Below, one piece after another: positions 27,023 through 35,734 of a DNA stretch of 40,729 nucleotides (its first letter is position 1; every line of letters begins with the position of its first letter). Origin of the DNA: Pseudomonadota bacterium (GTDB lineage Bacteria; Pseudomonadota; Alphaproteobacteria; Rhizobiales; Xanthobacteraceae); contig JAGXAJ010000035.1 in assembly GCA_018971625.1 (NCBI GenBank), forward strand, positions 1 to 40,729. The letters are read 5' to 3'. Made by a program: the position numbers and the translations under genes. The notes beneath the pieces were generated by a model. It saw only the letters and a program-made list of their open reading frames with translations, had not been told where the DNA came from and made no database searches.

Positions 27023-27364
27023 ATGGACGTCGTCACACTCTGGCGGCCAGTCGGACCAGATGAATTGGGGTTGATCCGGAAGGCTGACATGAAGGCTTTC
27101 CCGCCGCGGCTGCTCGAACAGCCAATCTTCTATCCTGTCCTTTCCGAAGATTATGCTGCGAAGATTGCGCGAGACTGGAACGTATCCGCGAGCGGGTCCG
27201 GGTTTGTGACACGCTTTACGGTGCTGCGCAGCTTTCTGGACAATTACAGTATTCAAAAAGCCGGCGGCTCCTCTCACCTGGAATATTGGATTCCGGCCGA
27301 AGAGATGACCGCGTTTAATCAGGCCATTGTAGGCAAGATCGAAATCGTCGCCCAGTTTCCCTGA
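27023..27364 (+). CDS. Small conserved protein of unknown function
   Basis: The gene encodes 113 residues starting LWRPVGPDELGLIRKADMKA. Recognisable conserved pieces are FPPRLLEQPIFYPVLSEDYA, KIARDWNVSASGSGFVTRF and the end EYWIPAEEMTAFNQAIVGKI. I recall similar bacterial proteins carrying the automatic name ADP-ribosylation/crystallin J1, but no ADP-ribosylhydrolase motif or membrane segment is visible, and the name gives no reliable function. The ATG lies 1 nt after the holA stop with GAGGG overlapping the holA end, so the two are translated together. It converges on parB, with 48 nt between the ends. Confidence 0.8.
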   Translation: MDVVTLWRPVGPDELGLIRKADMKAFPPRLLEQPIFYPVLSEDYAAKIARDWNVSASGSGFVTRFTVLRSFLDNYSIQKAGGSSHLEYWIPAEEMTAFNQAIVGKIEIVAQFP

Positions 27365-27412
27365 GCGTCTGGTGAACGGACCGATCGCGCGCGAATTGAA
27401 CTGGGCTGAATT

Positions 27413-28291
27413 TCAGCCCCTCGCTTCCAGCCGTCGCAAAATGCCGTCGAGCTGATCGAGATCGCGATAGCGGACCACGACGCTGCCGCCGGTGTCGCGA
27501 TGATCGATGCTGACCTTGAGGCCGAGCGCGTCGCTGACCCGCTTTTCCAGTGCGAGCGTATCGGGAGCCTTGCTCTTGCCGCCGCGCGGTTTCTGGGTCT
27601 TGCGTTCGGGAACGCCCTCGACATGCGCGAGCGCCTCGGTCTGGCGCACGTTGAGGCCTTCCTCGATAATGCGTTTGGCAGCCGTGGCAGGGTCGGGCAC
27701 GCCGATCAGCGCACGCGCATGGCCGGCCGACAATTGACCCGATGAGATATAGGCCTGCACTTCCGTCGGCAGCTTGGTCAACCGCATCATGTTGGCGATG
27801 TGGCTGCGGCTCTTGCCGACGATTTTGGCGATGTCGTCCTGGCTGTGTTTGAACTCGTCGGCGAGCGCGTGATAGCCCTGCGCCTCTTCCATCGCGTTGA
27901 GATTTTCCCGCTGCACGTTTTCGATGATCGCGATCTCGAGCGCGTCGCTGTCGCTGACCTCGACCGGCACGATCGGCACTTCGTGCAAGCCTGCGATCTG
28001 CGAGGCACGCCAGCGCCGTTCGCCGGCAATGATCTCGTAGCGATCAGCGGCGCCCTTGATGGCGCGCACCACGATCGGCTGGATCACGCCATGTTGCCTG
28101 ATCGAATCGGCCAGCTCGCCGATCTCGGTCTCGGAAAAGCCGCGGCGCGGGTTGCGCGGATTGGGCTTCAAGAATTCGATCGGCACCTTGCGCTGCGCGC
28201 GCGGCCGGTCCGGTTGTGCCGCCTCGCGGCCGACATCCCCGATCAGACTTGCAAGACCGCGGCCCAGTCGCGAACGCACTTCGTCGGCCAT
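27413..28291 (-). CDS. parB: Chromosome-partitioning protein ParB
   Basis: The 292-residue protein is a CTPase clamp that loads at parS sites and spreads along DNA to form the segregation complex. The N-terminal segment SRLGRGLASLIGD contacts ParA. The ParB/Srx domain carries IRQHGVIQPIVVRA and the CTP-binding arginine patch GERRWRASQIAG. The central helix-turn-helix (HSQDDIAKIVGKSRSHIANM) reads parS, and the C-terminal part dimerises. ATG 28291 is chosen because GGGAG lies 6 nt before it; a further ATG at 28312 is in frame. It lies 84 nt downstream of parA and is in the same operon. Four matching parS sites lie at 29.8-32.0 kb. Confidence 0.97.
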   Translation of the reverse strand: MADEVRSRLGRGLASLIGDVGREAAQPDRPRAQRKVPIEFLKPNPRNPRRGFSETEIGELADSIRQHGVIQPIVVRAIKGAADRYEIIAGERRWRASQIAGLHEVPIVPVEVSDSDALEIAIIENVQRENLNAMEEAQGYHALADEFKHSQDDIAKIVGKSRSHIANMMRLTKLPTEVQAYISSGQLSAGHARALIGVPDPATAAKRIIEEGLNVRQTEALAHVEGVPERKTQKPRGGKSKAPDTLALEKRVSDALGLKVSIDHRDTGGSVVVRYRDLDQLDGILRRLEARG

Positions 28292-28375
28292 CGCCAGCTC
28301 CCTTGGATTCACTCACACTACTCCGGATTAGGTGCCAGCATTTTTGAACCCACTGCCGGACGGGCTGCTGCGATT

Positions 28376-29227
28376 TCAATGCGCGCGCAGCGTGCGCTCG
28401 CGCTCGATCACCTCGGTCGCGAGCTTGAGGTACGCTTCGCTGCCGACACATTTGAGATCGTACACCAGCACCGGCTTGCCGTACGATGGCGCCTCGGAGA
28501 TACGCACGTTGCGCGGAATCATGGTGTTATAGACCTTGCTGCCCATGAACTGCCGGACATCGGCGACGACCTGGTTCGACAAATTATTCCGCGAATCGAA
28601 CATGGTCAGCACGATGCCGTGGATCGACAGCTTGGGATTGAGCGTGGACCGCACCTGCTCCACCGTCTGCAGCAATTGCGAGAGGCCCTCGAGCGCGAAG
28701 AACTCGCATTGCAACGGCACCAGGATCGCATCCGATGCCGCCATCGCATTGACGGTGAGAAGATTGAGCGACGGCGGACAATCGATCAGCACATAGGTGT
28801 AATCGGTGGCCTCGGTCGCGTCGATATTGAGCGCGGTGATCGCGTTGCGCAGCCGGAACGCGCGGTCGCGGGTCGAACCCAATTCAAGCTCAAGGCCGGA
28901 CAGATCCATGGTCGAAGCCGCGATTTGCAGCCGCGGCACCGCGGTCGCAACCACCGCATCCCGCAGCGGCGCTTCGCCGATCAGAACATCATAGGTCGAG
29001 ACATTGCGGCTGTGGCGATCGATGCCGAGGCCGGTCGAGGCATTGCCCTGCGGGTCGAGATCGACGATCAGCACGCGCTCACCGATCGCGGCCAGCGCGG
29101 TGCCGAGATTGATCGCGGTGGTGGTCTTGCCGACGCCGCCCTTTTGATTCGCCAGCGACAAAATACGCGGATGGCCAGGCGAGGCTGGTGCTCGATGCTC
29201 TTGATAGACCTGATCCATCACGGTCAT
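28376..29227 (-). CDS. parA: Chromosome-partitioning ATPase ParA
   Basis: The 283-residue protein is a deviant-Walker ATPase that forms the nucleoid-bound gradient along which ParB-parS complexes move. The P-loop is KGGVGKTTT with the signature lysine at residue 29 and the catalytic lysine at 34. Other motifs are VLIVDLDPQGNASTGLG, YVLIDCPPSLNLLTVNAM and LVPLQCEFFALEGLSQL. It is a chromosomal (Soj-like) form with no N-terminal DNA-binding domain. The start is 2 nt from the rsmG stop, so rsmG-parA-parB is one transcription unit, as in Caulobacter and most rhizobia. Confidence 0.97.
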   Translation of the reverse strand: MTVMDQVYQEHRAPASPGHPRILSLANQKGGVGKTTTAINLGTALAAIGERVLIVDLDPQGNASTGLGIDRHSRNVSTYDVLIGEAPLRDAVVATAVPRLQIAASTMDLSGLELELGSTRDRAFRLRNAITALNIDATEATDYTYVLIDCPPSLNLLTVNAMAASDAILVPLQCEFFALEGLSQLLQTVEQVRSTLNPKLSIHGIVLTMFDSRNNLSNQVVADVRQFMGSKVYNTMIPRNVRISEAPSYGKPVLVYDLKCVGSEAYLKLATEVIERERTLRAH

Positions 29228-29229
29228 AG

Positions 29230-29922
29230 CTAGGCACCATTTGCTATGGCGGAACGATCGCGCCGCTCGATATGATCGAGTTCGACGATCCAGCCGTGTC
29301 CGCCGGTGCGGCTGGAATGAAGGCGTGATTTAATCATCCAATACTTAGTAGCTTCGGTCAATTCAGCCTCTACATCTTGACCCTTCAGGAACAAGGCTTT
29401 TGCGCCCTGCCGGACCAGCGGCTCAGCGAAACCGATCAGTTGATGTAGCGGTGCCACCGCACGAGCGGTGACACAATCGACCCGGCCCACGATGCTATCC
29501 ACATTATCCCCAATATCCGTCAGATGAACAGTCCCCGGGGAGTTCGTCATCCGCAGCGCCTCGCGGAGGAAAGCGGCCTTCTTGGCGTTGCGCTCTACGA
29601 GATGCACCATCGCGCCCGAAAGCTCGGCCATCGCGCAAGCCAACACCAAGCCTGGAAAGCCGCCGCCGCTGCCGAGGTCAGCCCAGATTTTTGCCGCCGG
29701 CGCCAACGCCAGCAGCTGGAGTGAATCGGAGATGTGCCGCGTCCACAGATTCGGAAGGGTCGATGCCGAGACCAGATTGGTTTTGGACTGCCATTCGCCG
29801 AGCAGCGCTACGTAGCGATCGAGCCGCGCTTCCGTTTCACGTGAAACAGGCGTCAGTGCAAGCGCCGCAGCTTTGTCGGAATCGGCAGTGCGAGCGATCG
29901 TCTGCTTCTTGGTTCTGGGCAT
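29230..29922 (-). CDS. rsmG: 16S rRNA (guanine-N7) methyltransferase RsmG
   Basis: The 230-residue protein methylates G527 of 16S rRNA using S-adenosylmethionine. It shows the conserved NLVSASTLPNLWTRHISDSL, the SAM site IWADLGSGGGFPGLVLA, LVERNAKKAAFLREA and VTARAVAPLHQL. The frame also encodes, near residues 25-29, the pentapeptide VSRET, which is exactly a parS site read in frame. It lies first in the rsmG-parA-parB unit. The start is ATG 29922, with no strong ribosome site visible. Confidence 0.96.
   Translation of the reverse strand: MPRTKKQTIARTADSDKAAALALTPVSRETEARLDRYVALLGEWQSKTNLVSASTLPNLWTRHISDSLQLLALAPAAKIWADLGSGGGFPGLVLACAMAELSGAMVHLVERNAKKAAFLREALRMTNSPGTVHLTDIGDNVDSIVGRVDCVTARAVAPLHQLIGFAEPLVRQGAKALFLKGQDVEAELTEATKYWMIKSRLHSSRTGGHGWIVELDHIERRDRSAIANGA
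29833..29848. other. parS site 1 (inside rsmG)
   Basis: CGTTTCACGTGAAACA contains the palindromic parS core GTTTCACGTGAAAC at 29834-29847. It lies in the rsmG coding frame, about 540 nt upstream of the parA start. Confidence 0.92.
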
Positions 29923-29944
29923 TGGTCACCGTTGCAGGCTCGAA

Positions 29945-29960
29945 TGTTTCACGTGAAACG
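29945..29960. other. parS site 2 (rsmG-mnmG gap)
   Basis: TGTTTCACGTGAAACG has the full 14-base core (29946-29959). It lies 23 nt upstream of the rsmG start codon, where bound ParB could affect expression of the rsmG-parA-parB unit. Confidence 0.93.
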
Positions 29961-30017
29961 CTGAGCTTGGCACAGCTCTGTTCCTCCCAACGTAACTCCG
30001 AGGCTAGCGTGGTACCT

Positions 30018-30033
30018 TGTTTCACGTGAAACA
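30018..30033. other. parS site 3 (perfect 16-mer, next to the mnmG stop)
   Basis: TGTTTCACGTGAAACA is the complete canonical 16-base parS palindrome. It ends 2 nt from the mnmG stop codon (30036-30038). Confidence 0.95.
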
Positions 30034-30035
30034 GT

Positions 30036-31919
30036 TCAGGCCGACGCCTTCGTTACTTTCCGCCGCGCTTCCCTTCGCAAATAGGCGGCGAGAATTCCCA
30101 ATGCCGCCGGCGTCACGCCATCGAGCCGGCCTGCCTGCCCCACCGTGCGCGGTCGCGCCGCCTCCAGTTTCGAGCGGGCCTCATTCGAGAGCCCTGGCAC
30201 ATCGGCGTAGTCGATATCCGTGAGCAAGAGCCCCTCGTCCCGGCGGAAAGCATCAACGTCAGCGGTCTGGCGCTTCAGGTAGACATCGTATTTGGCATCG
30301 ATCTCGAGATGGACCGCGATCGATGGGTCAATGGCCGACAGCTCTGGCCATATCGTTCGCAGTTCGCTCCAGCCAATTTCCGGATAGGCCAGTAGCTCGA
30401 AGGCCGAGCGGCGATGGCCGTCGCGATTGAGTGCCAAGCCATACTTGGCGGCCTCGTTGGGCGTGATCGCGAGAGTCTTCGACAGCGCCTTCGCGGCCGC
30501 GAGCGCCACCATCTTGGCGCGGTGAGATTCCGCCCTCGCGGGTCCGACACAGCCGAGCGCAATGCCTTTGCCGGTCAGTCGCTGGTCGGCATTGTCCGCC
30601 CGCAAGGTCAGCCGATATTCCGCTCGTGACGTGAACATGCGATACGGCTCGGTGATCCCGCGCGTCACCAAGTCATCGATCATGACGCCGAGATAGCCGT
30701 CGGCCCGGTCGAAAACGATCGGATCAGCACCACCAGCCGACAACGCCGCATTCAGACCAGCGACGATTCCCTGCGCCGCGGCCTCTTCATAACCGGTCGT
30801 GCCGTTGATCTGGCCGGCCAGGAAAAGGCCCGGCACACGTTTGGTCTGCAGGGTCGGATCGAGTTCGCGGGGATCAATATGGTCGTATTCGATGGCGTAG
30901 CCTGGCCGGACCATGCGGACCCGCTCAAGGCCCGGGATGGTCGCAAGGATCGCCAGCTGAATTTCCTCGGGGAGGGAGGTCGAGATGCCGTTGGGATAGA
31001 CGGTCAAGTCGTCGAGACCTTCGGGCTCCAGGAAGATCTGATGGCCGTCGCGATCGCCGAAACGGACAATCTTGTCCTCGATCGACGGACAATAGCGCGG
31101 TCCGCTGCTCTTGATTTGTCCGGAATAGATCGGCGAGCGGTGCACGTTCGCCCGGATCAGCTCATGGGTGGCGGACGTGGTGCGGGTGATGCCGCACTGG
31201 ATCTGGGCCGTCGTGATCTGTTTCGTTAGCACCGAGAACGGCTCTGGCGGATCGTCGCCGGCCTGCATCTCTACCGCCGGCCAGTCGATCGTGGCACCGT
31301 CTAGCCGCGGCGGCGTGCCGGTCTTGAGCCGGCCCAGCCTGAAGCCGACACGCTCGAAAGAAGCTGAAAGTCCGAGCGACGGTGCCTCCCCGACTCGGCC
31401 TGCGGGCCAGTTCTTTTCGCCAAGATGGATCAAGCCCCGCAGAAACGTTCCTGTGGTGATGACGACCGCGCCCGCCGATAACTCGCGGCCATCAATCAGG
31501 CGAATGCCCGTGACGCGGCCGTTTGCAATCAGAAGCTCTTTGGCCTCACCTTCGATCACGCTGAGATTGGCGGTCTCGGTGATCGCTGCTTGCATCGCCT
31601 GGCCGTAGAGCTTGCGATCGGCCTGTGCACGTGGACCTCGCACGGCCGGGCCCTTGCGGCGGTTGAGCATGCGAAACTGGATGCCGCCGGCATCCGCGGC
31701 ACGGCCCATCAAGCCGTCGAGCGCATCAACCTCGCGGACCAAATGGCCCTTGCCGAGTCCACCGATCGCCGGGTTGCAGGACATTGCTCCAATGGTGGCA
31801 AAGCGGTGCGTCACCAGGGCGGTACAGGCGCCCATCCGCGCTGCGGCACTGGCGGCCTCGCAGCCGGCATGGCCGCCGCCGATGACGATGACGTCGAATG
31901 ATGTGAGTGGAGAGCTCAT
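30036..31919 (-). CDS. mnmG: tRNA uridine-5-carboxymethylaminomethyl synthesis enzyme MnmG (GidA)
   Basis: The 627-residue FAD protein works with MnmE to modify U34 in the wobble position of several tRNAs. The N-terminal FAD site is [20 protein letters not shown], followed by [20 protein letters not shown]. Other landmarks are the cysteine-containing [13 protein letters not shown], the [20 protein letters not shown] block and, near the C-terminus, [20 protein letters not shown]. Length is standard. It lies between rsmG and mnmE as in most alphaproteobacterial origin regions. Its 5' leader contains parS site 4 and a CtrA-type box; its 3' end touches parS site 3. Confidence 0.97.
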   Translation of the reverse strand: MSSPLTSFDVIVIGGGHAGCEAASAAARMGACTALVTHRFATIGAMSCNPAIGGLGKGHLVREVDALDGLMGRAADAGGIQFRMLNRRKGPAVRGPRAQADRKLYGQAMQAAITETANLSVIEGEAKELLIANGRVTGIRLIDGRELSAGAVVITTGTFLRGLIHLGEKNWPAGRVGEAPSLGLSASFERVGFRLGRLKTGTPPRLDGATIDWPAVEMQAGDDPPEPFSVLTKQITTAQIQCGITRTTSATHELIRANVHRSPIYSGQIKSSGPRYCPSIEDKIVRFGDRDGHQIFLEPEGLDDLTVYPNGISTSLPEEIQLAILATIPGLERVRMVRPGYAIEYDHIDPRELDPTLQTKRVPGLFLAGQINGTTGYEEAAAQGIVAGLNAALSAGGADPIVFDRADGYLGVMIDDLVTRGITEPYRMFTSRAEYRLTLRADNADQRLTGKGIALGCVGPARAESHRAKMVALAAAKALSKTLAITPNEAAKYGLALNRDGHRRSAFELLAYPEIGWSELRTIWPELSAIDPSIAVHLEIDAKYDVYLKRQTADVDAFRRDEGLLLTDIDYADVPGLSNEARSKLEAARPRTVGQAGRLDGVTPAALGILAAYLRREARRKVTKASA

Positions 31920-31978
31920 GCGCGACCTTCTAGCTTGAGATGGTCAAAGCCGGAAGTTGGATTTTCCCGCGGCGGATC

Positions 31979-31994
31979 CGTTTCACGTGAAACA
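31979..31994. other. parS site 4 (mnmG-mnmE gap)
   Basis: CGTTTCACGTGAAACA has the complete core at 31980-31993, 61 nt upstream of the mnmG start and 24 nt from a CtrA-type box. It is about 1.95 kb from parS site 3. Confidence 0.93.
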
Positions 31995-32017
31995 ACAGAT
32001 TTGGGCAGACCCGTCCT

Positions 32018-32032
32018 TTAACGGCCTGTTAA
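32018..32032 (-). promoter_or_regulatory. CtrA-type box in the mnmG leader next to parS
   Basis: The plus strand reads TTAACGGCCTGTTAA, a perfect TTAA-N7-TTAA. On the minus strand it lies 98 nt upstream of the mnmG ATG. The last base of the CtrA consensus (TTAAC) is A on the minus strand and G on the plus strand, so it is a slightly weaker match than the other two boxes. Confidence 0.5.
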
Positions 32033-32070
32033 GCATAGTATGGAAAAACTAAAAAGTGAACTTAAATTCA

Positions 32071-33453
32071 TTACTTTCCGATACAAAAGTCTCGGAAAAT
32101 CACATCCAGAATATCCTCGACGTCGACCCGGCCGAGCAGACGTCCCAAGGCGTAAGCCGCAGCGCGTAAATCCTCCGCGGCAAATTCCTCGCCTTGATCG
32201 AACATCGAAATGCAGCGCTGCAACGAAGCCGCCGTTTGCTCCAGCAAACTCCGCTGTCGCGCTCTAGTGATAAAACCACCCTCGCCTTGGCCAAAAAAAT
32301 CTTGCGCAAAAATCACCAAAGCCGAGATCAGCGCCTGGATGCCATCGCCGCGGGCGGCGGAAATCTCGAACAGTGTTGTTCCCACCTCGCCTCGATTCGC
32401 CGCTGTCGATTCCATCGCATCCGGTACGCCGGTTGCCGGACATCGCGCGGCTACGCTTTGCGAATCCAGATCGATCTTGTTGCGCAGAATCCACCGCGGC
32501 GTGCCTGCATCATACCCATGATTGGCAGCCGGCGTATCGATCAGCCAAAGCACGAGATCGGCCTCTTCCGCGCGGGCGCGCGCGCGACGCACCCCTTCCT
32601 GCTCGACCGGATCGTCGGTCTCGCGAATGCCCGCGGTGTCGATCACGGTCACCGGGTAGCCGTCGAGGTCGAGCTGCACTTCGATCACGTCACGCGTCGT
32701 GCCGGCATAGGGCGAGACAATGGCCACTTGCCGCCGTGCCAATTGATTGATCAGCGTCGACTTGCCGACATTCGGCGGACCGGTGATCGCAACCACCAAT
32801 CCATCGCGCAAGCGCTCCGCTTTGCCTTGTGCCGCGAGCACTTCCTGAATTTCGCCCAGCAACGCGACGATCTGGGCGCGCGTCGGCGCGAGCAACTCGT
32901 CGGAAACGTCTCCCTCGTCAGAAAAATCGATTCCCGCTTCGATCCAGGCGGAGGCTTCGATGATCCGCGCACGCCAGTCGCGCGCTTTGTCGCCGAGCAT
33001 TCCCTTCAACTGCCGCAACGCCCGCCGCCGCTGCCGGTCGGTGTCGGCGTGAATCAGATCGTCGAGACCTTCCGCCTCGGTGAGATCGAGCTTGCCATTC
33101 TCGAACGCGCGCCGGGTGAACTCGCCAGGCTCCGCGGCGCGCATTTGCTCCAATGCTGAAAGTGCCGCAGCCAGCGCCGCGAGCACCGCGCGCCCGCCAT
33201 GGACATGAAATTCGGCAACGTCTTCGCCGGTGGCACTCGCAGGCTCTGGAAACCACAGCACGACCGCCTCGTCGATCGGTTCGCCCTGCCCGTCTCGCAG
33301 CACCACCCGGGTCGCTCGCCGCGGCGGCGGAATCCTGCCGGCCAGCGCCCTCAGCGCGGCTCCTGCCTGCGTTCCAGACACTCGGACCATGGCAATTGCA
33401 CTTGGGGGCCGGCCCGACGAAAGCGCAAAAATGGTCTGGTCGCGCGAATGCAT
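32071..33453 (-). CDS. mnmE: tRNA modification GTPase MnmE (TrmE)
   Basis: The 460-residue protein partners MnmG in building the xm5 group on U34 of tRNA. The N-terminal tetrahydrofolate-binding domain starts [21 protein letters not shown] Ras-like G domain lies at about 220-375, with P-loop [12 protein letters not shown], switch region [29 protein letters not shown] and NKID. The C-terminus is helical and ends in the essential CIGK motif, whose cysteine acts in modification. Length and domain order are normal. It is followed on the same strand by the mnmG leader with parS site 4. Confidence 0.97.
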   Translation of the reverse strand: MHSRDQTIFALSSGRPPSAIAMVRVSGTQAGAALRALAGRIPPPRRATRVVLRDGQGEPIDEAVVLWFPEPASATGEDVAEFHVHGGRAVLAALAAALSALEQMRAAEPGEFTRRAFENGKLDLTEAEGLDDLIHADTDRQRRRALRQLKGMLGDKARDWRARIIEASAWIEAGIDFSDEGDVSDELLAPTRAQIVALLGEIQEVLAAQGKAERLRDGLVVAITGPPNVGKSTLINQLARRQVAIVSPYAGTTRDVIEVQLDLDGYPVTVIDTAGIRETDDPVEQEGVRRARARAEEADLVLWLIDTPAANHGYDAGTPRWILRNKIDLDSQSVAARCPATGVPDAMESTAANRGEVGTTLFEISAARGDGIQALISALVIFAQDFFGQGEGGFITRARQRSLLEQTAASLQRCISMFDQGEEFAAEDLRAAAYALGRLLGRVDVEDILDVIFRDFCIGK

Positions 33454-33791
33454 CCCTTATGTGCCTTTGAGTCCCCAGCGGGCAAAACAATTCCACTAGC
33501 GGCCGGCGAGCTTCGGCGTCGCCAAGTCTTTGTCGGCGCGTCATAGATGCAGCATGATAATGCCGGCTAGACGCTCAGCAAAGACCAAGCCTGGCCGCGG
33601 CATGGCGCGAAACCGGCCGAAGCCTCAGCTATTCAACGGCTCGGATATCGATCCAAGGATGCGTATGCTCAGACAGGCCGCACGCCTGCCGCGGCATGAA
33701 ATCGGCCGGCGCGGAACGAAAAAGAGCGCCCGGCTCTCGCCGCGCGCCCCGGTTTCCTATTCTGCCAAACCCGGTTCGGGTATTCCCCGAT
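33454..33791. other. mnmE-rho gap; only a terminator recognised
   Basis: These 338 bases separate rho from mnmE, both on the minus strand. Besides the rho terminator near 33720-33747, I see no gene or repeat. The mnmE promoter must lie in the part nearer 33460-33700. Confidence 0.5.
33719..33747 (-). terminator. Rho-independent terminator of the rho gene
   Basis: On the minus strand GCGCGCGGC and GCCGGGCGC form a 9-bp stem with one mismatch around GAGA, followed by TCTTTTTC. It begins 45 nt after the rho stop codon. Confidence 0.7.
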
Positions 33792-35057
33792 TCAGGTATT
33801 CATGGAATCGAAGAATTCCGAGTTGTTCTTGGTGTTGCGCAGCTTGTCGAGCAGGAAGTCGATCGCATCCATGGTGCCCATCGGATTGAGGATCCGGCGC
33901 AGCACGTACATCTTCTTCAGCAGTTGCGGATCGGTGATCAGCTCTTCCTTGCGGGTGCCTGACCGCGAAATGTCGATCGCCGGGAAGGTGCGCTTGTCGG
34001 AGACCTTGCGATCGAGAATCAGTTCGGAATTGCCGGTGCCCTTGAATTCTTCGAAGATCACTTCGTCCATTCGGCTGCCCGTGTCGACCAGCGCGGTCGC
34101 AATGATGGTGAGCGAACCGCCCTCCTCGATGTTGCGCGCGGCGCCGAAGAAACGCTTTGGCCGCTGCAACGCGTTGGCGTCGACACCGCCGGTCAGCACC
34201 TTGCCGGACGACGGCACTACGGTGTTATAGGCGCGACCGAGGCGCGTGATCGAGTCGAGCAGGATCACCACATCGCGGCCGTGTTCGACGAGACGCTTGG
34301 CCTTCTCGATCACCATCTCGGCGACCTGGACATGACGCACGGCCGGTTCGTCGAAGGTAGATGAAACCACCTCGCCCTTCACCGAGCGCTGCATGTCGGT
34401 AACTTCTTCCGGACGCTCGTCGATCAAGAGAACGATCAGATAGCATTCCGGATGATTGGCAGTGATCGAGTGCGCGATGTTCTGCATCAACACGGTCTTG
34501 CCGGTGCGCGGCGGCGCCACGATCAGCGCGCGTTGTCCTTTGCCGATCGGGGCGACGATGTCGATAACCCTTGCGGACAAGTCTTTTCGCGTGGGGTCCT
34601 CGAGTTCGAGCCGGAAGCGCTGGTCCGGAAACAGCGGCGTCAGATTGTCGAAATTGACTTTGTGCTTGGACTTTTCCGGGTCCTCGAAGTTCAGCGTATT
34701 GACTTTCAACAGCGCAAAATAGCGTTCGCCTTCCTTCGGACTGCGAATGTGGCCTTCGATGGTATCGCCGGTGCGCAATCCGAAGCGGCGGATCTGCGAG
34801 GGCGAGACGTAGATGTCGTCGGGGCCCGGCAGATAGTTGGCGTCCGGCGACCGTAAGAATCCAAAGCCGTCGGAGAGAACCTCGACGACACCCTCGCCGA
34901 TGATGTCGGTTTCCTGGATCGCGAGCTGTTTGAGAATGGCGAACATCAGCTCCTGCTTGCGCATGGTGCTGGCGTTCTCGACCCCTTTTTCTTCCGCAAA
35001 CGTGACCAGCTCAGCCGGCGTTTGAGATTTGAGGTCTTGAAGTTTTATTTCCCGCAT
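33792..35057 (-). CDS. rho: Transcription termination factor Rho
   Basis: The 421-residue hexameric RNA helicase ends transcription of untranslated RNA. The N-terminal cold-shock-type RNA-binding domain shows [20 protein letters not shown] and [20 protein letters not shown]. The ATPase domain has Walker [11 protein letters not shown], then [20 protein letters not shown] and the Q/R-loop region [20 protein letters not shown]. The end [20 protein letters not shown] is standard. The motif APPRTGKT replaces the enteric APPKAGKT, as is usual in alphaproteobacteria. hemJ lies 254 bp upstream on the same strand. Confidence 0.98.
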   Translation of the reverse strand: MREIKLQDLKSQTPAELVTFAEEKGVENASTMRKQELMFAILKQLAIQETDIIGEGVVEVLSDGFGFLRSPDANYLPGPDDIYVSPSQIRRFGLRTGDTIEGHIRSPKEGERYFALLKVNTLNFEDPEKSKHKVNFDNLTPLFPDQRFRLELEDPTRKDLSARVIDIVAPIGKGQRALIVAPPRTGKTVLMQNIAHSITANHPECYLIVLLIDERPEEVTDMQRSVKGEVVSSTFDEPAVRHVQVAEMVIEKAKRLVEHGRDVVILLDSITRLGRAYNTVVPSSGKVLTGGVDANALQRPKRFFGAARNIEEGGSLTIIATALVDTGSRMDEVIFEEFKGTGNSELILDRKVSDKRTFPAIDISRSGTRKEELITDPQLLKKMYVLRRILNPMGTMDAIDFLLDKLRNTKNNSEFFDSMNT

Positions 35058-35311
35058 GGGGGTGGTCCTGTGGAGTAGCTAGAAGAGGGAATGCAAGGTG
35101 CTTTGAGGGATGCGGACGCGAATCAGTAAGGTCCGCAGGTCTAAGCGAGGAAAGTGCCGGGTGAGGCTTCAAACCTGATGCGGCGGCCGGCTCAATGATG
35201 AAGCCAAAGCGCAACCACATCTGCCTGCGTAGGGGTGGGCGCCACCAATATAGAAAATCGCATCACGCTTCGCAAGGAAATGGTGGCATGCCGATTGACA
35301 GGGTGCGCGCG

Positions 35312-35734
35312 TCAAAACGGCTTTACCACCACCAAGATTACGATACCGATCATCAATAGAGCCGGCATCTCATTGATAATACGATAGAATTTTTGGCTGC
35401 GCCGATTACGGTCTAATCGGAAATCCCGGGCCCAGCGCGCGAGATAACCATGGATGCCCGAGAGCACCAGCACCAGCACCAGCTTCGTATCAAACCATCC
35501 CGTCTTGAACCAATGCCCGCTCCAGGCGAGGTAAAGCCCGGCCGCCCAAGCCACCATCATCGCCGGATTGATGATTACTTTCAGCAACCGCCATTCCATC
35601 TTTTTGAACGTTTCGGATTGCTTCGAGCCGATTTCCGCCTCGCAGTGATACGCAAACAGCCGCGGCAGATAGAGCATGCCTGCCATCCACGAGATGACCG
35701 CGATGACGTGCACTGCTTTGATCCATTCATACAC
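35312..35734 (-). CDS. hemJ: Protoporphyrinogen IX oxidase HemJ
   Basis: The 140-residue integral membrane protein oxidises protoporphyrinogen IX in haem synthesis. It has four hydrophobic helices: WIKAVHVIAVISWMAGMLYL, NPAMMVAWAAGLYLAWSG, LVLVLVLSGIHGYLARW and PALLMIGIVILVVVKPF. Conserved features are the N-terminal histidine (AVHVI), LYLPRLFAYH and the RIINEMPAL segment. It begins at GTG 35734 with GAGGCG upstream. In many alphaproteobacteria hemE lies between this gene and the origin; here there is no hemE, only the 470-bp gene-poor interval. Confidence 0.93.
   Translation of the reverse strand: MYEWIKAVHVIAVISWMAGMLYLPRLFAYHCEAEIGSKQSETFKKMEWRLLKVIINPAMMVAWAAGLYLAWSGHWFKTGWFDTKLVLVLVLSGIHGYLARWARDFRLDRNRRSQKFYRIINEMPALLMIGIVILVVVKPF

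Noticed and set aside
27403..27419. Hairpin GGGCTGA-ATT-TCAGCCC between the small protein gene and parB
   Set aside because: It overlaps the parB stop and has no T run on either side; too little to call a terminator.
27800..29233. 477-codon open frame on the plus strand
   Set aside because: It crosses parB and parA in antisense; both real genes are unmistakable.
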